From Dolomedes plantarius (Eukaryota > Arthropoda > Arachnida > Araneae > Dolomedidae), in assembly GCA_907164885.2 (NCBI GenBank), contig OU015495.1, positions 212,665,833 through 212,729,832 of the forward strand: a DNA stretch of 64,000 nucleotides. Reading direction: 5' to 3'. Positions 49,531 through 61,935 of the stretch are shown piece by piece. Position 1 is the stretch's first letter; each line of letters begins with the position of its first letter. The notes below the pieces were generated by a model. It was not told where the DNA came from. It saw only the letters and a list, made by a program, of their open reading frames with translations, and did no database searches. A program made the translations under genes and the position numbers.

Positions 49531-50140
49531 CAGTCGAACCTCCATATATCGAACTTCCCTATATCGAAATTTTCTATATATCGAACTCTTGGCAAATATC
49601 CATGTTCATTACATAGAAAAACTGTTTCTATATATCGAAAAAATCTCTATATATAGAAATTTTTTTCGACATATTGGGAGATTTTATTCCACTTTAGAAT
49701 AAAATCTCGCAATTTTCGGCGTTTGATACAATACTTCGTGGATTCAATCCATGGAAAACATCCCTGATGAAGTTTTTGGACTGAAAAATTCGAGCATTTC
49801 TTTGATGAACTTCCCGTAAAACTGACTGTTCAGCAAGATATACGTAGTTTTTTTTTAAAGAATTTAACTGTGATCACTGTAACCACTAACTCGATTATTG
49901 TTTTTTTAAGGTATATAGTACTCAATAAATCTTTCACATTAATTCAATTTTTAGTGATTAACTTTCATGTAATGTGATTCGCATATAAATTGGAAATGGA
50001 GTTTCGTATACGAAAATTAGCTTTAATTTTAATGTTTTAGGAGAATTGTGATAAAACTAACATCAATTCTATATATCGAAATTTCTATATATCGAATTTT
50101 TTCCGGTATTTTGCTACTTCGATATATGGAGGTTCGACTG
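49531..50140. mobile_element. pogo/Tigger-type MITE
   Basis: A 610-bp element with ends CAGTCGAACCTCCATATATC and, reversed, CAGTCGAACCTCCATATATC, identical over 20 bases, flanked by TA. Subterminal ATATATCGAA motifs are reiterated at both ends. The CAGT-GAACCTCCATATATCGAA start is a classic pogo/Tigger signature. The interior has no intact transposase. The 20-base end identity suggests a young copy. Confidence 0.9.
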
Positions 50141-52397
50141 TATATTGCTAATGTAGGAGGAAATATGTTTAATGTCTGTGGCTGAATCGTTGACGTATAG
50201 AACCTAAAGCTTAAAACGGGGAAAATTTCCGGCAAAAGTTTAAATAGACTGGTACTGATACCAGGAGAAACATGTCCTATGATGGTTTGAAAACTTTTAT
50301 CAAAGTCAGAATGATTTTTAAAAACATTAAAATGGGGTTCCTACCCACAGAAAACATGTTAAGCATTATTCGGAATGATCCCACTTCAGTGATTTCATGG
50401 GCCGATACGCGAAAGCGGAGGGGGGGCCGGAGGTGTCAATGAGAGTTATTATTTTTTACTCTTTGGGTTTTCAGTCACTATCTTTAATGTTACTTCTATC
50501 TTATTCTGCTGTTGTCTCTTTTCGTGAACAATATAATGTCATTCATGAATAATATGATGTAGTTTATGGGATATCTAAGTCTCAGGAAAAGATATGGGCA
50601 AGAAATGGGAACAGAGCTAGGGAATCAATAAATGGTTTCTTACAATTAACGCAGAGTAAGCAGAGAACGCAGTGTAACGCAGAGAAGACACTGCGTGTTA
50701 CACACTCTCGATAACTTCTCTTTTCGAACAAGAATTCCAAAAAGGTCCACAAATAGTAGAAATCTTCCACTATATATTTCAGCAGAAAATATCACAGGGG
50801 GATTCACAGTCGTGTTGAAAAAGAGATGCGTAGAAATTGAATATCTTTGGTATGAAAAAATGTCGGATGAGATAAAAGACCAATGATGTAAGAAAGATAT
50901 TTTCTCCTGGTCTGAAATGTAAAGACGCTATTTAGGAGAACTGAGGGTTCTTAGAGTGAATAATAGCAAAACATTGGCGAAAAGATGGGAATATCTTTCA
51001 AAATGTGCATGTTAGAGTACACGTTCGGAACGGTAATATAACCATTCTATAAAGAATAAAATTCAAGAGAAAGCAATTTTGACGACATCACAGCTCTTTC
51101 TGGGTAAACAATTTCTTTTAAATACTCAAATGGCAACACTACTACGTATAGGTTTTAATATTTTTATCTCTATTACATTTTAGCATAATTTCTCGGTAAA
51201 CAACAAGGTATATAAATATTTTTTTTAATTCTTTCACCAATTCCTCTTCATAATAAATAATTTAATAATAAATTATTCATTAAACAAATTATTGAATGTA
51301 AATTTACGAAGGCGAGTAATAATTTTTTTATTTTTTCGATGCTAAATTTATTAACAATACCTTATCTTACAAGTATTATTCTAATGTATAACCTATTGTT
51401 CCTAGTTTGGAGCTAACTTTTTTAGTCAAATTCTGCTACATGTCAAAAATTTCAAATTATCGGATGAATTATAATATTGTCGTTATGAGATTCATTATTG
51501 ATGTAATCTTTAAATTTTACTGTGCAATAGTATCATTTTGAGCACCTTTTTTACGAAATTTAAACTAAATATTTTAGATGCAATGAAGTGTCTGTACTGT
51601 TTGCACAATAGTTTTAAAATTCCTTATAAGTTATTCTGTATCTTTCATTTTATAGAGTTTTAATGTTTTTCGTGGGAGACTTCTCTTTTAGTCTTGTTAT
51701 ATATTTTTCCAAATGATATATATATATATAATATATATACACATGTTAAATAAAATTTAATAACTTTTTAAATATTATATAAACTTTTATACTGAATCAC
51801 AGTTTCGGAGAATAATAAGCTCAACTGGGAAAGAAAAAGCTATATCCAGTAAATATAAAAAAATTAACATCTGTGATGTGAAGAGATGTCAAAAGTTTGA
51901 ATCTTGTTTTTTACAGGCTATTTGACGAGTGTATAAATGAAAAGGCATTTTTGAGACATTTGTTAGAAACTCTCATACCCTTTCTGTTCTAATTTTTATA
52001 TTAGAACTATTAGAAATATTCTTATTCATAAGGATTTCTAGTAATTCCAGACTTTTTAACGCTCGCAATCAAAATAAATAAATAGAATTCTTGGAATCTA
52101 GTCATATTCAAATATTTAACTTCTCGGAATATTTTCCTCTTTAATGTACGGATTGTAAACATTTTAGAATTCCTGAAAAACAATCAAAATTGCGTTTAAA
52201 AGAGTTTCATCTGAAAATCTAATGTTTCAAGCTCGTAAATAAATACTTATATACGTAAAATTTGCATAATACTCGGGATATTAATCTGTGCATTGTTATT
52301 GCCCTTTAACTATTTCATAAAAGAAAATTCTTTAAATTGCACCCGAATTTCAGTAGAAAAAATTTCTGGTTATTTATGTTTTTAAGGTAATAGAAGT
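50141..52397. other. Unannotated AT-rich spacer
   Basis: About 2.2 kb. A reiterated AACGCAG motif with a short inverted partner lies at 50648-50706. The ORF at 50695-50886 has a non-repetitive composition in its second half (VVLKKRCVEIEYLWYEKMSD) but no family I recognise. A short TA run occurs at about 51716-51740. Confidence 0.45.
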
Positions 52398-52667
52398 CAA
52401 TTCAAATCATGTGTTTATTTTTTCAGACTCTCTTTTCTGTAGTTTGCAGCAAAGTTGTATCAGAATATGAAATACGTAACTTAACTTTAATAGATTACGA
52501 TGATGATAGAGATGGCACTTGGAAAGGGTTTTGGCCCTTTTCTTCTGTCCAGACAATTCAAATAATGTTGTTTATTTTTCATAGACTCTCTTTTCTGCAG
52601 TTTTCAGTAATGTTGTATCAGAATATGAACTATATCACTTAACTCTAATTGATTACGATGAGTAGAG
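52398..52667. repeat. 114-bp tandem duplication
   Basis: Two copies, 52398-52511 and 52554-52667, share AGACTCTCTTTTCTG, GTTGTATCAGAATATGAA and GATTACGATGA in order with scattered changes, separated by 42 bp. The segment just after copy 2 (TACTCTATCATCATCGTA, about 52680-52698) is the inverse of the end of copy 1. Confidence 0.8.
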
Positions 52668-52715
52668 TAATCAATAAGAGTACTCTATCATCATCGTACT
52701 TAGAGTAATTTTATT

Positions 52716-53469
52716 TTAAGGGGAGTGGTCACTTTTGCGTACCTTTAAAAGTATTATTTCTAGACCTATGTTCGATTGTACGTCTTACTCATGATTTTTG
52801 CTTGATTTAACATGAATTTTTTCGAGTAACTGCCTATAATACTGTTTATTATATATGCAATATTTCAAGGTAGTTAAAAAAATATTTTTATGCATAAAAG
52901 TGAATAATTTTTTTAAATCGAGTATTTGCAGCCAACTATTGTGCGCATTCTGTCAAAATAAATTATTAAGGTACAGTAATAATTGTTTACTATGTGTACA
53001 ATACTTCAGGCTTCAAGATCCACCAATATTATTTTAAATATATTAAAACGTTTTAGTACGTGCTATTTTTAATTAGAAATTTCAAAAATGACTGAGTAAA
53101 AGCTTATAAAAAATTATTTAAAAAAATTAAAATATGTTAAGGTACAAAAATGTTGGTCAATTTATTGCTTGAAGTATTGTAATTACATATAAAAACAATT
53201 ATTACTGTACCTTAATAATTTATTTTGACAGAATGCGCGCAGTGGTTGATTGCAAAATGCTCGATTTTTAAAAAAAATATATTCACTTTTATGCATAAAA
53301 AATAATTTTTTTTAATTACCTTGAAATAATGCATATATAATAAACAGTATTATTGGCAGTTACTCAAAAAATTTCATGTAAATCAAGCAAAAATCAGAGT
53401 AAGATACAATCGAACATAGGTCTGAAAATGATACTTTTAAAGTTACGTAAAAGTGATCACTCCCCTTAA
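52716..53469. mobile_element. Foldback TTAA-type MITE, family D
   Basis: A 754-bp element bounded by TTAA. The left end TTAAGGGGAGTGGTCACTTT is mirrored by the right end (AAAGTGATCACTCCCCTTAA). The inverted similarity runs on to about 53008 and back from about 53171, so the two arms are about 295 bp each around a 160-bp loop. Matching internal words include CTATTGTGCGCATTCTGTCA against its right-arm complement. A transcript would form a long hairpin. No coding sequence. Confidence 0.9.
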
Positions 53470-53770
53470 AGTAATCACTTGGAGAGTATTTTGACAGATT
53501 TCTACTTGGCTGAGCAAAAAGTGAAAGAATCGGAAGCCTAGAAAACTCAAGAGGATCTGGTGTCGGATATGAAAGATCAATTCAATTGACCTTCTCAAGA
53601 TGTCGTTCTTGAGAAACAGCCTTGGAAACCAGTACTTCACCGACGCTTTCAGTTTAGATCACCGAAGCTATCAGTCTTCCCGCTTCCCTGATAGGAAAAA
53701 ATTAAATATTTTTCAATTTACGCCATAAAATTTGAAGTAGCGAATTTTTTGACAAAATGCACTAATAATG
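53470..53770. other. Unannotated spacer
   Basis: About 300 bp of mixed-composition DNA with no recognised gene or element. The minus-strand ORF at 53443-53640 has no signature. Confidence 0.45.
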
Positions 53771-56700
53771 TCCTTCTGTTCTGGAAGATAACCAATTAAT
53801 GCATACATGTGTATGTCAGTGCCTTTCTGTTCTGGAAGAAAACCAATAATACATACATGTGTATGTCAGTGCCTTTCTGTTCTGGAAGAAGACCAATTAA
53901 TACATACATGTGTATGTCAGTGATTTTCTGTTCTGGAAGAAAACCAATTAATACATACATGTGTATGTCAATGCCTTTCTGTTCTGGAAGAAGACCAATT
54001 ATACATACATGTGTATGTCAGTGCCTTTCTGTTCTGGAAGAAAACCAATTAATGCATACATGTGTATGTCAGTGCCTTTCTGTTCTGGAAGAAAACCAAT
54101 TATGCATACATGTGTATGTCAATGCCTTTCTGTTCTGGAAGAAAACCAATAATACATACATGTGTATGTCAGTGCCTTTCTGTTCTGGAAGAAAAACCAA
54201 TTAATACATACATGTGTATGTCAGTGCCTTCTGTTCTGGAAGAAAACCAATAATACATACATGTGTATGTCAGTGCCTTTCTGTTCTGGAAGAATACCAA
54301 TAAATGCATACATGTGTATGTTAGTCCCTTTCTGTTCTGGAAGAAAACCAATAAATGCATTATGTGTATGTCAGTGCCTTTCTGTTCTGGAAGAAACCAA
54401 TGAATACATACATGTGTATGTCCGTGCCTTTCTGTTCTGGAAGAAAACCAATAAATGCATACATGTGTATGTCAGTGCCTTTCTGTTCTGGAAGAAAACC
54501 AATAAATGCGTACATGTGTATGTCAGTGCCTTTCTGTTCTGGAAGAAGACCTATTATGCATACATGTGTATGTCAGTGCCTTTCTGTTCTGGAAGAAGAC
54601 CAATTAATACATACATGTGTATGTCAGTGCCTTTCTGTTCTGGAAGAAGACCAATAAATGCATACATGTGTATGTCAGTGCCTTTCTGTTCTGGAAAAAG
54701 ACCAATCAATGCATACATGTGTATGTCAGTGCCTTTCTGTTCTGGAAGAAGACCAATAAATGCATACATGTGTATGTCAGTGCCTTTCTGTTCTGGAAGA
54801 AAACCAATGAATGCATACATGTGTATGTCAGTGCCTTTCTGTTCTGGAAGAAAACCAATAAATGCATACATGTGTATGTCAGTGCCTTTCTGTTCTGGAA
54901 GAAAACCAATAAATGCATACATGTGTATGTCAGTGCCTTTCTGTTCTGGAAGAAAACCAATAATACATACATGTGTATGTCAGTGCCTTTCTGTTCTGGA
55001 AGAAGACCAATTAATACATACATGTGTATGTCAGTGCCTTTCTGTTCTGGAAGAAGACCAATTAATACATACATGTGTATGTCAGTGCCTTCTGTTCTGG
55101 AAGAAAACCAATTAATACATACATGTGTATGTCAGTGCCTTTCTGTTCTGGAAGAAAACCAATTAATACATACATGTGTATGTCAGTGCCTTTCTGTTCT
55201 GGAAGAAGACCAATTAATACATACATGTGTATGTCAGTGCCTTTCTGTTCTGCAAGAAAACCAATACATACATGTGTATGTCAGTGCCTTTCTGTTCTGG
55301 AAGAAGACCAATAATACATACATGTCAGTGCCTTTCTGTTCTGGAAGGAAACCAATAATGCATACATGTGTATGTCAGTGCCTTTCTGTTCTGGAAGAAG
55401 ACCAATTAATGCATACATGTGTATGTCAGTGCCTTTTCTGGAAGAAGACCAATAATACATACATGTGTATGTCAGTGCCTTTCTGTTCTGGAAGAAAACC
55501 AATTAATACATACATGTGTATGTCAGTGCCTTTCTGTTCTGGAAGAAAACCAATTAATACATACATGTGTATGTCAGTGACTTTCTGTTCTGGAAGAAGA
55601 CCAATTAATACATACATGTGTATGTCAGTGCCTTTCTGTTCTGGAAGAAGACCAATTAATACATACATGTGTATGTCAGTGCCTTCTGTTCTGGAAGAAA
55701 ACCAATTAATACATACATGTGTATGTCAGTGCCTTTCTGTTCTGGAAGAAAAACAAATAATACATACATGTGTATGTCAGTGCCTTTCTGTTCTGGAAGA
55801 AGACCAATTAATACATACATGTGTATGTCAGTGCCTTTCTGTTCTGGAAGAAGACCAATTAATACATACATGTGTATGTCAGTGCCTTTCTGTTCTGGAA
55901 GAAGACCAATTAATACATACATGTGTATGTCAGTGCCTTTCTGTTCTGGAAGAAGACCAATTAATACATACATGTGTATGTCAGTGCCTTTCTGTTCTGG
56001 AAGAAAACCAATTAATCATACATGTGTATGTCAGTGCCTTTCTGTTCTGGAAGAAGACCAATAATACATACATGTGTATGTCAGTGCCTTTCTGTTCTGG
56101 AAGAAAACCAATTAAACATATATGTGTATGTCAGTGCCTTTCTGTTCTGGAAGAAGACCAATTAATACATACATGTCAGTGCCTTTCTGTTCTGGAAGGA
56201 AACCAATTAATGCATACATGTGTATGTCAGTGCCTTTCTGTTCTGGAAGAAAACCTATTATGCATACATGTGTATGTCAGTGCCTTTCTGTTCTGGAAGA
56301 AGACCAATAAATGCATACATTTGCATGTCAGTGCCTTTCTGTTCTGGAAGAAAACCAATTAATACATACATGTGTATGTCAGTGCCTTTCTGTTCTGGAA
56401 GAAGACCAATTAATACATACATGTGTATGTCAGTGCCTTTCTGTTCTGGAAGAGAAACCAATTAATACATACATGTGTATGTCAGTGCCTTTCTCTTCTG
56501 GAAGAAGACCAATTAATACATACATGTCAGTGCCTTACTGTTCTGGAAGGAAACAATTAATGCATACATGTGTATGTGAGTGCCTTTCTGTTCTGGAAGA
56601 AAACCAATAAATGCATACATGTGTATGTCAGTGCCTTTCTGTTCTGGAAGAAGACCAATAAATGCATACATTTGTATGTCAGTGCCTTTCTGTTCTGGAA

Positions 56701-59494
56701 GAAAACCAATAAATGCGTACATGTGTATGTCAGTGCCTTTCTGTTCTGTAAGAAGACCAATAAATACATACATGTGTATGTCAGTGCCTTCTGTTCTGGA
56801 AGAAAACCAATTAATACATACATGTGTATGTCAGTGCCTTTCTGTTCTGGAAGAATACCAATTAATACATACATGTCAGTGCCTTTCTGTTCTGGAAGGA
56901 AACCAATTAATGCATACATGTGTATGTCAGTGCCTTTCTGTTCTGGAAGAAAACCTATTATGCATACATGTGTATGTCAGTGCCTTTCTGTTCTGGAAGA
57001 AGACCAATAAATGCATACATTTCTATGTCAGTGCCTTTCTGTTCTGGAAGAAGACCAATAAATGCATACATTTGTATGTCAGTGCCTTTCTGTTCTGGAA
57101 GAAAACCTATTTATGCTACATGTGTATGTCAGTGCCTTTCTGTTCTGGAAGAAGACCAATAAATGCATACATTTGTATGTCAGTGCCTTTCTGTTCTGGA
57201 AGAAGACCAATAAATGCATACATTGTATGCCAGTGCCTTTCTGTTCTGGAAGAAAACCTATTATGCATACATGTGTATGTCAGTGCCTTCTGTTCTGGAA
57301 GAAAACCAATTAATACATACATGTGTATGTCAGTGCCTTTCTGTTCTGGAAGAAAACCAATTAATACATACATGTGTATGTCAGTGCCTTTCTGTTCTGG
57401 AAGAAGACCAATTAATACAAATGTGTATGTCAGTGCCTTTCTGTTCTGGAAGAAAACCAATTAATACATACATGTGTATGTCAGTGCCTTTCTGTTCTGG
57501 AAGAAGACCAATTAATACATACATGTCAGTGCCTTTCTGTTCTGGAAGAAGACCAATAAATGCATACATGTGTATGTCAGTGCCTTTCTGTTCTGGAAGA
57601 AGACCAATAAATGCATACATGTGTATGTCAGTGCCTTTCTGTTCTGGAAGAAGACCAATAAATGCATACATGTGTATGTCAGTGCCTTTCTGTTCTGGAA
57701 GAAAACCAATTAATACATACATGTGTATGTCAGTGCCTTTCTGTTCTGGAAGAAAACCAATTAATACATACATGTGTATGTCAGTGCCTTTCTTTCTGGA
57801 AGAAGACCAATTAATACATACATGTGTATGTCAGTGCCTTTCTGTTCTGGAAGAAGACCAATTAATACATACATGTGTATGTCAGTGCCTTCTGTTCTGG
57901 AAGAAACCAATTAATACATACATGTGTATGTCAGTGCCTTTCTGTTCTGGAAGAAAACCAATTAATACATACATGTGTATGTCAGTGCCTTTCTGTTCTG
58001 GAAGAAGACCAATTAATACATACATGTGTATGTCAGTGCCTTTCTGTTCTGGAAGAAGACCAATTAATACATACATGTGTATGTCAGTGCCTTTCTGTTC
58101 TGGAAGAAGACCAATTAATACATACATGTGTATGTCAGTGCCTTCTGTTCTGGAAGAAAACCAATAATACATTCATGTGTATGTCAGTGCCTTTCTGTTC
58201 TGGAAGAAAACCAATTAATACATACATGTGTATGTCAGTGCCTTTCTGTTCTGGAAGAAGACCAATTAATACATACATGTGTATGTCAGTGCCTTTCTGT
58301 TCTGGAAGAAAACCAATTAATACATACATGTGTATGTCAGTGCCTTTCTGTTCTGGAAGAAGACCAATTAATACATACATGTCAGTGCCTTTCTGTTCTG
58401 GAAGAAAACCAATTAATGCATACATGTGTATGTCAGTGCCTTTCTGTTCTGGAAGAAAACCAATAAATGCATACATGTGTATGTCAGTGCCTTTCTGTTC
58501 TGGAAGAAGACCAATAAATGCATACATGTGTATGTCAGTGCCTTTCTGTTCTGGAAGAAAACCAATAAATGCATACATGTGTATGTCAGTGCCTTTCTGT
58601 GCTGGAAGAAGACCATTAATACATACATGTGTATGTCAGTGCCTTTCTGTTCTGGAAGAAAACCAATTAATACATACTGTGTATGTCAGTGCCTTTCTCT
58701 TCTGGAAGAAGACCAATTAATACATACATGTCAGTGCCTTTCTGTTCTGGAAGGAAACCAATTAATGCATACATGTGTATGTCAGTGCCTTTCTGTTCTG
58801 GAAGAAAACCTATTTATGCATACATGTGTATGTCAGTGCCTCTCTGTTCTGGAAGAAGACCAATAAATGCATACATTTGTATGTCAGTGCCTTTCTGTTC
58901 TGGAAGAAAACCAATGAATACATACATGTGTATGTCAGTGCCTTTCTGTTCTGGAAGAAGACCAATTAATACATACATGTGTATGTCAGTGCCTTTCTGT
59001 TCTGGAAGAAGACCAATTAATACATACATGTGTATGTCAGTGCCTTTCTGTTCTGGAAGAAGACCAATTAATACATACATGTCAGTGCCTTTCTGTTCTG
59101 GAAGAAAACCAATAAATGCATACATGTGTATGTCAGTGCCTTTCTGTTCTGGAAGAAAACCAATAAATGCATACATGTGTATGTCAGTGCCTTTCTGTTC
59201 TGGAAGAAGACCAATAAATGCATACATTTGTATGTCAGTGCCTTTCTGTTCTGGAAGAAGACCAATAAATGCATACATTTGTATGTCAGTGCCTTTCTGT
59301 TCTGGAAGAAAACCTATTTATGCATACATGTGTATGTCAGTGCCTTTCTGTTCTGGAAGAAGACCAATAAATGCATACATGTGTATGTCAGTGCCTTTCT
59401 GTTCTGGAAGAAGACCAATAAATGCATACATGTGTATGTCAGTGCCTTTCTGTTCTGGAAGAAGACCAATAAATGCATACATGTGTATGTCAGT
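53771..59494. repeat. 51-bp minisatellite, ~112 units
   Basis: The unit contains CATACATGTGTATGTCAGTG, then CCTTTCTGTTCTGGAAGAA and a variable ACCAATTAATA/ACCAATAAATG. Most units are 51 bp, with 49-52 bp indel variants and an 8-bp deletion variant (CATACATGTCAGTG). The deletion variant recurs at 55321, 56172, 56523, 56872, 57522, 58378, 58727 and 59078, which reveals a larger period of about 2.2 kb. Because 51 is divisible by three and two plus-strand frames lack stops, long ORFs (up to 581 codons) arise automatically; I do not treat them as genes. Confidence 0.98.
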
Positions 59495-60495
59495 AAATTT
59501 AACACTGAATTTTTTTTTTAAATGTGTCATTAAAGATGTGATAAAATGTTAAAACCATTACGAAATAGGTAGTGTAAATTGAAATCTAAATCTGAGACTT
59601 TGAATGCAGGACTCAGTATGACAATTATGGTAACATTCCGCACACTAAATAATAATTCCGCACATAATGTCATACATCTCAAGGCATAATATCTAGAAAA
59701 TCTTAGGTTCCAAAATATAGATTCCTCAGCTTAGATATATAGATCCAGTGAGTAGAATTCCCGGTTTTAACCTTTAAAGAAATTTCTTTGGGATACTTCG
59801 TTATCAACTGATAATATCGGGTAAAATTCTACTAAATAATCTTGCAATACGAATAGGCCTCCAACTATATGAACTTACCAAGAAATTTCTCTTTAATAAC
59901 ATAATGTATGCACATTGTTATGAAATGCTTTTACATACAATTTAGTATTTAGAAATAAAATGTATGGAATAAATATACACTATGCAGGAACCAAATAGAA
60001 TTTGTAAGTATATGTTATTAACAAGCATAAATTCCCAATACTTAGCTAATAAGTTCAGTAAGGTCACGCTTTCAAAATTTCTAACGGATAATGATTCTTT
60101 TGTCACTTTCCGTGCGGTTCTGATAACAATAGGCTATTGTTGTCAAAGGATTATCTACCTTAAGAGGTGAAAAGAACCTATCAAAGTTTCTTCCCTCGAT
60201 TTAATTAATTTAAAACTAATTAATTAGGATTTTGTTTCAAGTTATTTAATACATTTATAGTGATATAAATTAAAAATTCACCTTTCTGGCTTGTGATTAT
60301 GTATCAATTTAGGCGATAGCTCATTGAAAGATTTTAGTGATGAAAGACTTAGATAAGCGGGCTGTAATTTATGCATTATGCTGATTAATATAAATGACCT
60401 TTTTAAATATTTAGTACATCCATGGAGATATTTAAGAATTACACTTCTAGTGAACAATCCTCGTCTTCAAATCAACTATTGCTACTTTACTGGAG
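59495..60495. other. Unannotated AT-rich spacer
   Basis: No gene, repeat or RNA element recognised. Confidence 0.5.
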
Positions 60496-60852
60496 CGGGG
60501 TTATCAGGCCCAGTTGGCAAGAGCAGTGATATGAACGTCTCTGGTTCGATGTTCGTTGCTGACAAAAACCACCGCCGTGTATGCTAATGGCGGCTAGTGC
60601 ACGTAAAATCTGACGTGGCTGCAATGTCCGCCAAGATCTCAAAATTTACCGCTGGAGGTGCGTGGTCAAGTGTACCGGTCTCGCCACTTGACTCGGTTCA
60701 AAATTATGGGACCGTTCCGTTAGCCAAGTCGGACTCCGACCCTTGTGGTGCTAACTTAAAACCGGAGCCGCATCACTCAGCCCAGTAGCCTATAATGGAC
60801 TTGATCTGATGTCGCTGTCGGTCAAGGGGCATAAGCAGCAACAACAGCAACA
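60496..60852 (+). mobile_element. SINE with CAACAG tail, copy 1
   Basis: Homologous over its length to 63566-63919. Shared landmarks are CCCAGTTGGCAAGAGCAG, TAATGGCGGCT, CACTTGACTCGGTTCA, AAGTCGGACTCCGACCCTTG and a CAACAACAGCAACA tail. The head has an A-box-like stretch and a degenerate B box (GGTTCGATGTTC), so tRNA ancestry is likely. This copy is more diverged than copy 2, and no target duplication is evident. Confidence 0.8.
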
Positions 60853-60915
60853 TTATTTTCTAACAGTTAACAGAGAAAAAAAAGAAAAGAAAACTCAAAA
60901 CCTCTCTCGCGCTTC

Positions 60916-61161
60916 ATGAGTGGTCATATTAAAGCACTCACTTTTCGACAGGGTCAGAAGATCTTCCCGGAGTACCACTGGTGCTCTGCCGAAATGGCCT
61001 CCCCTGCCCATCTTTTGGCTCGTTTGGGCTTTGCAAAGGACGAGATCCTTCTGGACCCTCTACTGTTTTTAGACCTTTTTAGATATTTTTGGTTTCATGG
61101 AGATTGTCTAGCCTTGCTAGACAATCTGGGATTAGTTTTAAAAAAAACATTATTTTACTAA
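60916..61161 (+). pseudogene. Retroelement C-terminal fragment
   Basis: An 81-codon open frame with WCSAEMASPAHLLARLGF, then DEILLDPLLFLDLFRYF and LALLDNLGLVL. The ASP-HLL--LG...DPLL-LDF pattern resembles the conserved tail after the RNase H-like region of some arthropod non-LTR retrotransposons. The RT core is absent, so this is at most a 5'-truncated copy or fragment. It starts 60 bases after the SINE tail, so the SINE may have inserted next to it. The family assignment is from pattern memory and uncertain. Confidence 0.4.
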
Positions 61162-61163
61162 AA

Positions 61164-61713
61164 CCTTGCCATGGAATTTCCCGCTTCTTTTTAACCATTT
61201 AAAATTTACGATTCCTTGGTGACTGGGGAAAAGTATGTGACGAATCACATCCCGAGTTAAGAATCCTGTAGAGAAGAAGAGACCAGTTACATGCATAATG
61301 AAAGGTGACGTCAGGGTGAAAGGCTGTATAAGAGAGGTTCGCAGTCAGCCGAAGGAGACTCGAGGATCCTGGAGACATCCAATGAGAACTCTTCTTTTTC
61401 ACCCTCCAAAGTTCGGACCAAAAGACTCTCTGCTTTACTTTTTGTGTTGCATTTTCCTGTACTGTTGATGCTATTCTACGAACTTTCAATACTCATTTCG
61501 GTGGTACTTCCGCTCTCCGATGACATTCTCCTGCAATATCTGTGGTTGAAGGAGTTGGCCTAGGTAACACAGTTAGCCAATTGTTCCTATGGTCCTATGG
61601 TCCGAAAAAGACACAGACGGGAACGTTTCATTGTGCGTGTAACTTCATTATCTGGGTTTATGGGATTCAACAAGCGATTAGGCAGTGGCTGCTGACGCCG
61701 ATTTCGACTAGAA
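61164..61713. other. GC-richer segment with TATA-like motif, possible LTR remnant
   Basis: Contains TGTGACGAATCACATCCC (61235), a GTGACGTCAGG cAMP-element-like word and CTGTATAAGAGAGG (about 61327) followed by GCAGTCAG, an arrangement like an LTR or core promoter. No paired LTR, target duplication or downstream gene was found, and short ORFs on both strands have no signature. Treat as unresolved. Confidence 0.3.
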
Positions 61714-61935
61714 CAGGGGTGGGCAATTGTTTTGGCTCGGGGGAGGCCCCTTTGTGGAAGCGGAGGGCCGCACCTTTTAAAATTATTGCATTTATTTGTC
61801 ACTTTTGCATTTCAGAAAAGGTATCAATTGTATCATAAAATCAATAAATATAAATTAAATAAAATATCGGCAGTTTTCTGGCTGTCTTGGCGGTCCACAA
61901 AATAATCTGTAGCGGACCGTAATTTGCCCACCCTG
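61714..61935. mobile_element. hAT-type MITE with perfect 8-bp duplication
   Basis: A 222-bp element, CAGGGGTGGGCAATTG on the left and, reversed, CAGGGTGGGCAAATTACG on the right. It is flanked by a perfect 8-bp duplication, GACTAGAA at 61706-61713 and 61936-61943. The C/G-rich subterminal GGCCC...GGGCC parts are typical of hAT non-autonomous elements. The intact duplication implies a fairly recent insertion. Confidence 0.95.

Noticed and set aside
50695..50886. Possible host exon (63 codons)
   Set aside because: No recognisable domain, no splice context I could defend and no neighbouring exon.
53771..59494. 51-bp repeats as a CRISPR-like array
   Set aside because: The whole unit is conserved, so there is no spacer component.
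53809..59552. Long ORFs (up to 581 codons) on both strands
   Set aside because: They follow from a 51-bp unit without stops in some frames. No start context, no promoter and no unique protein ends were seen.
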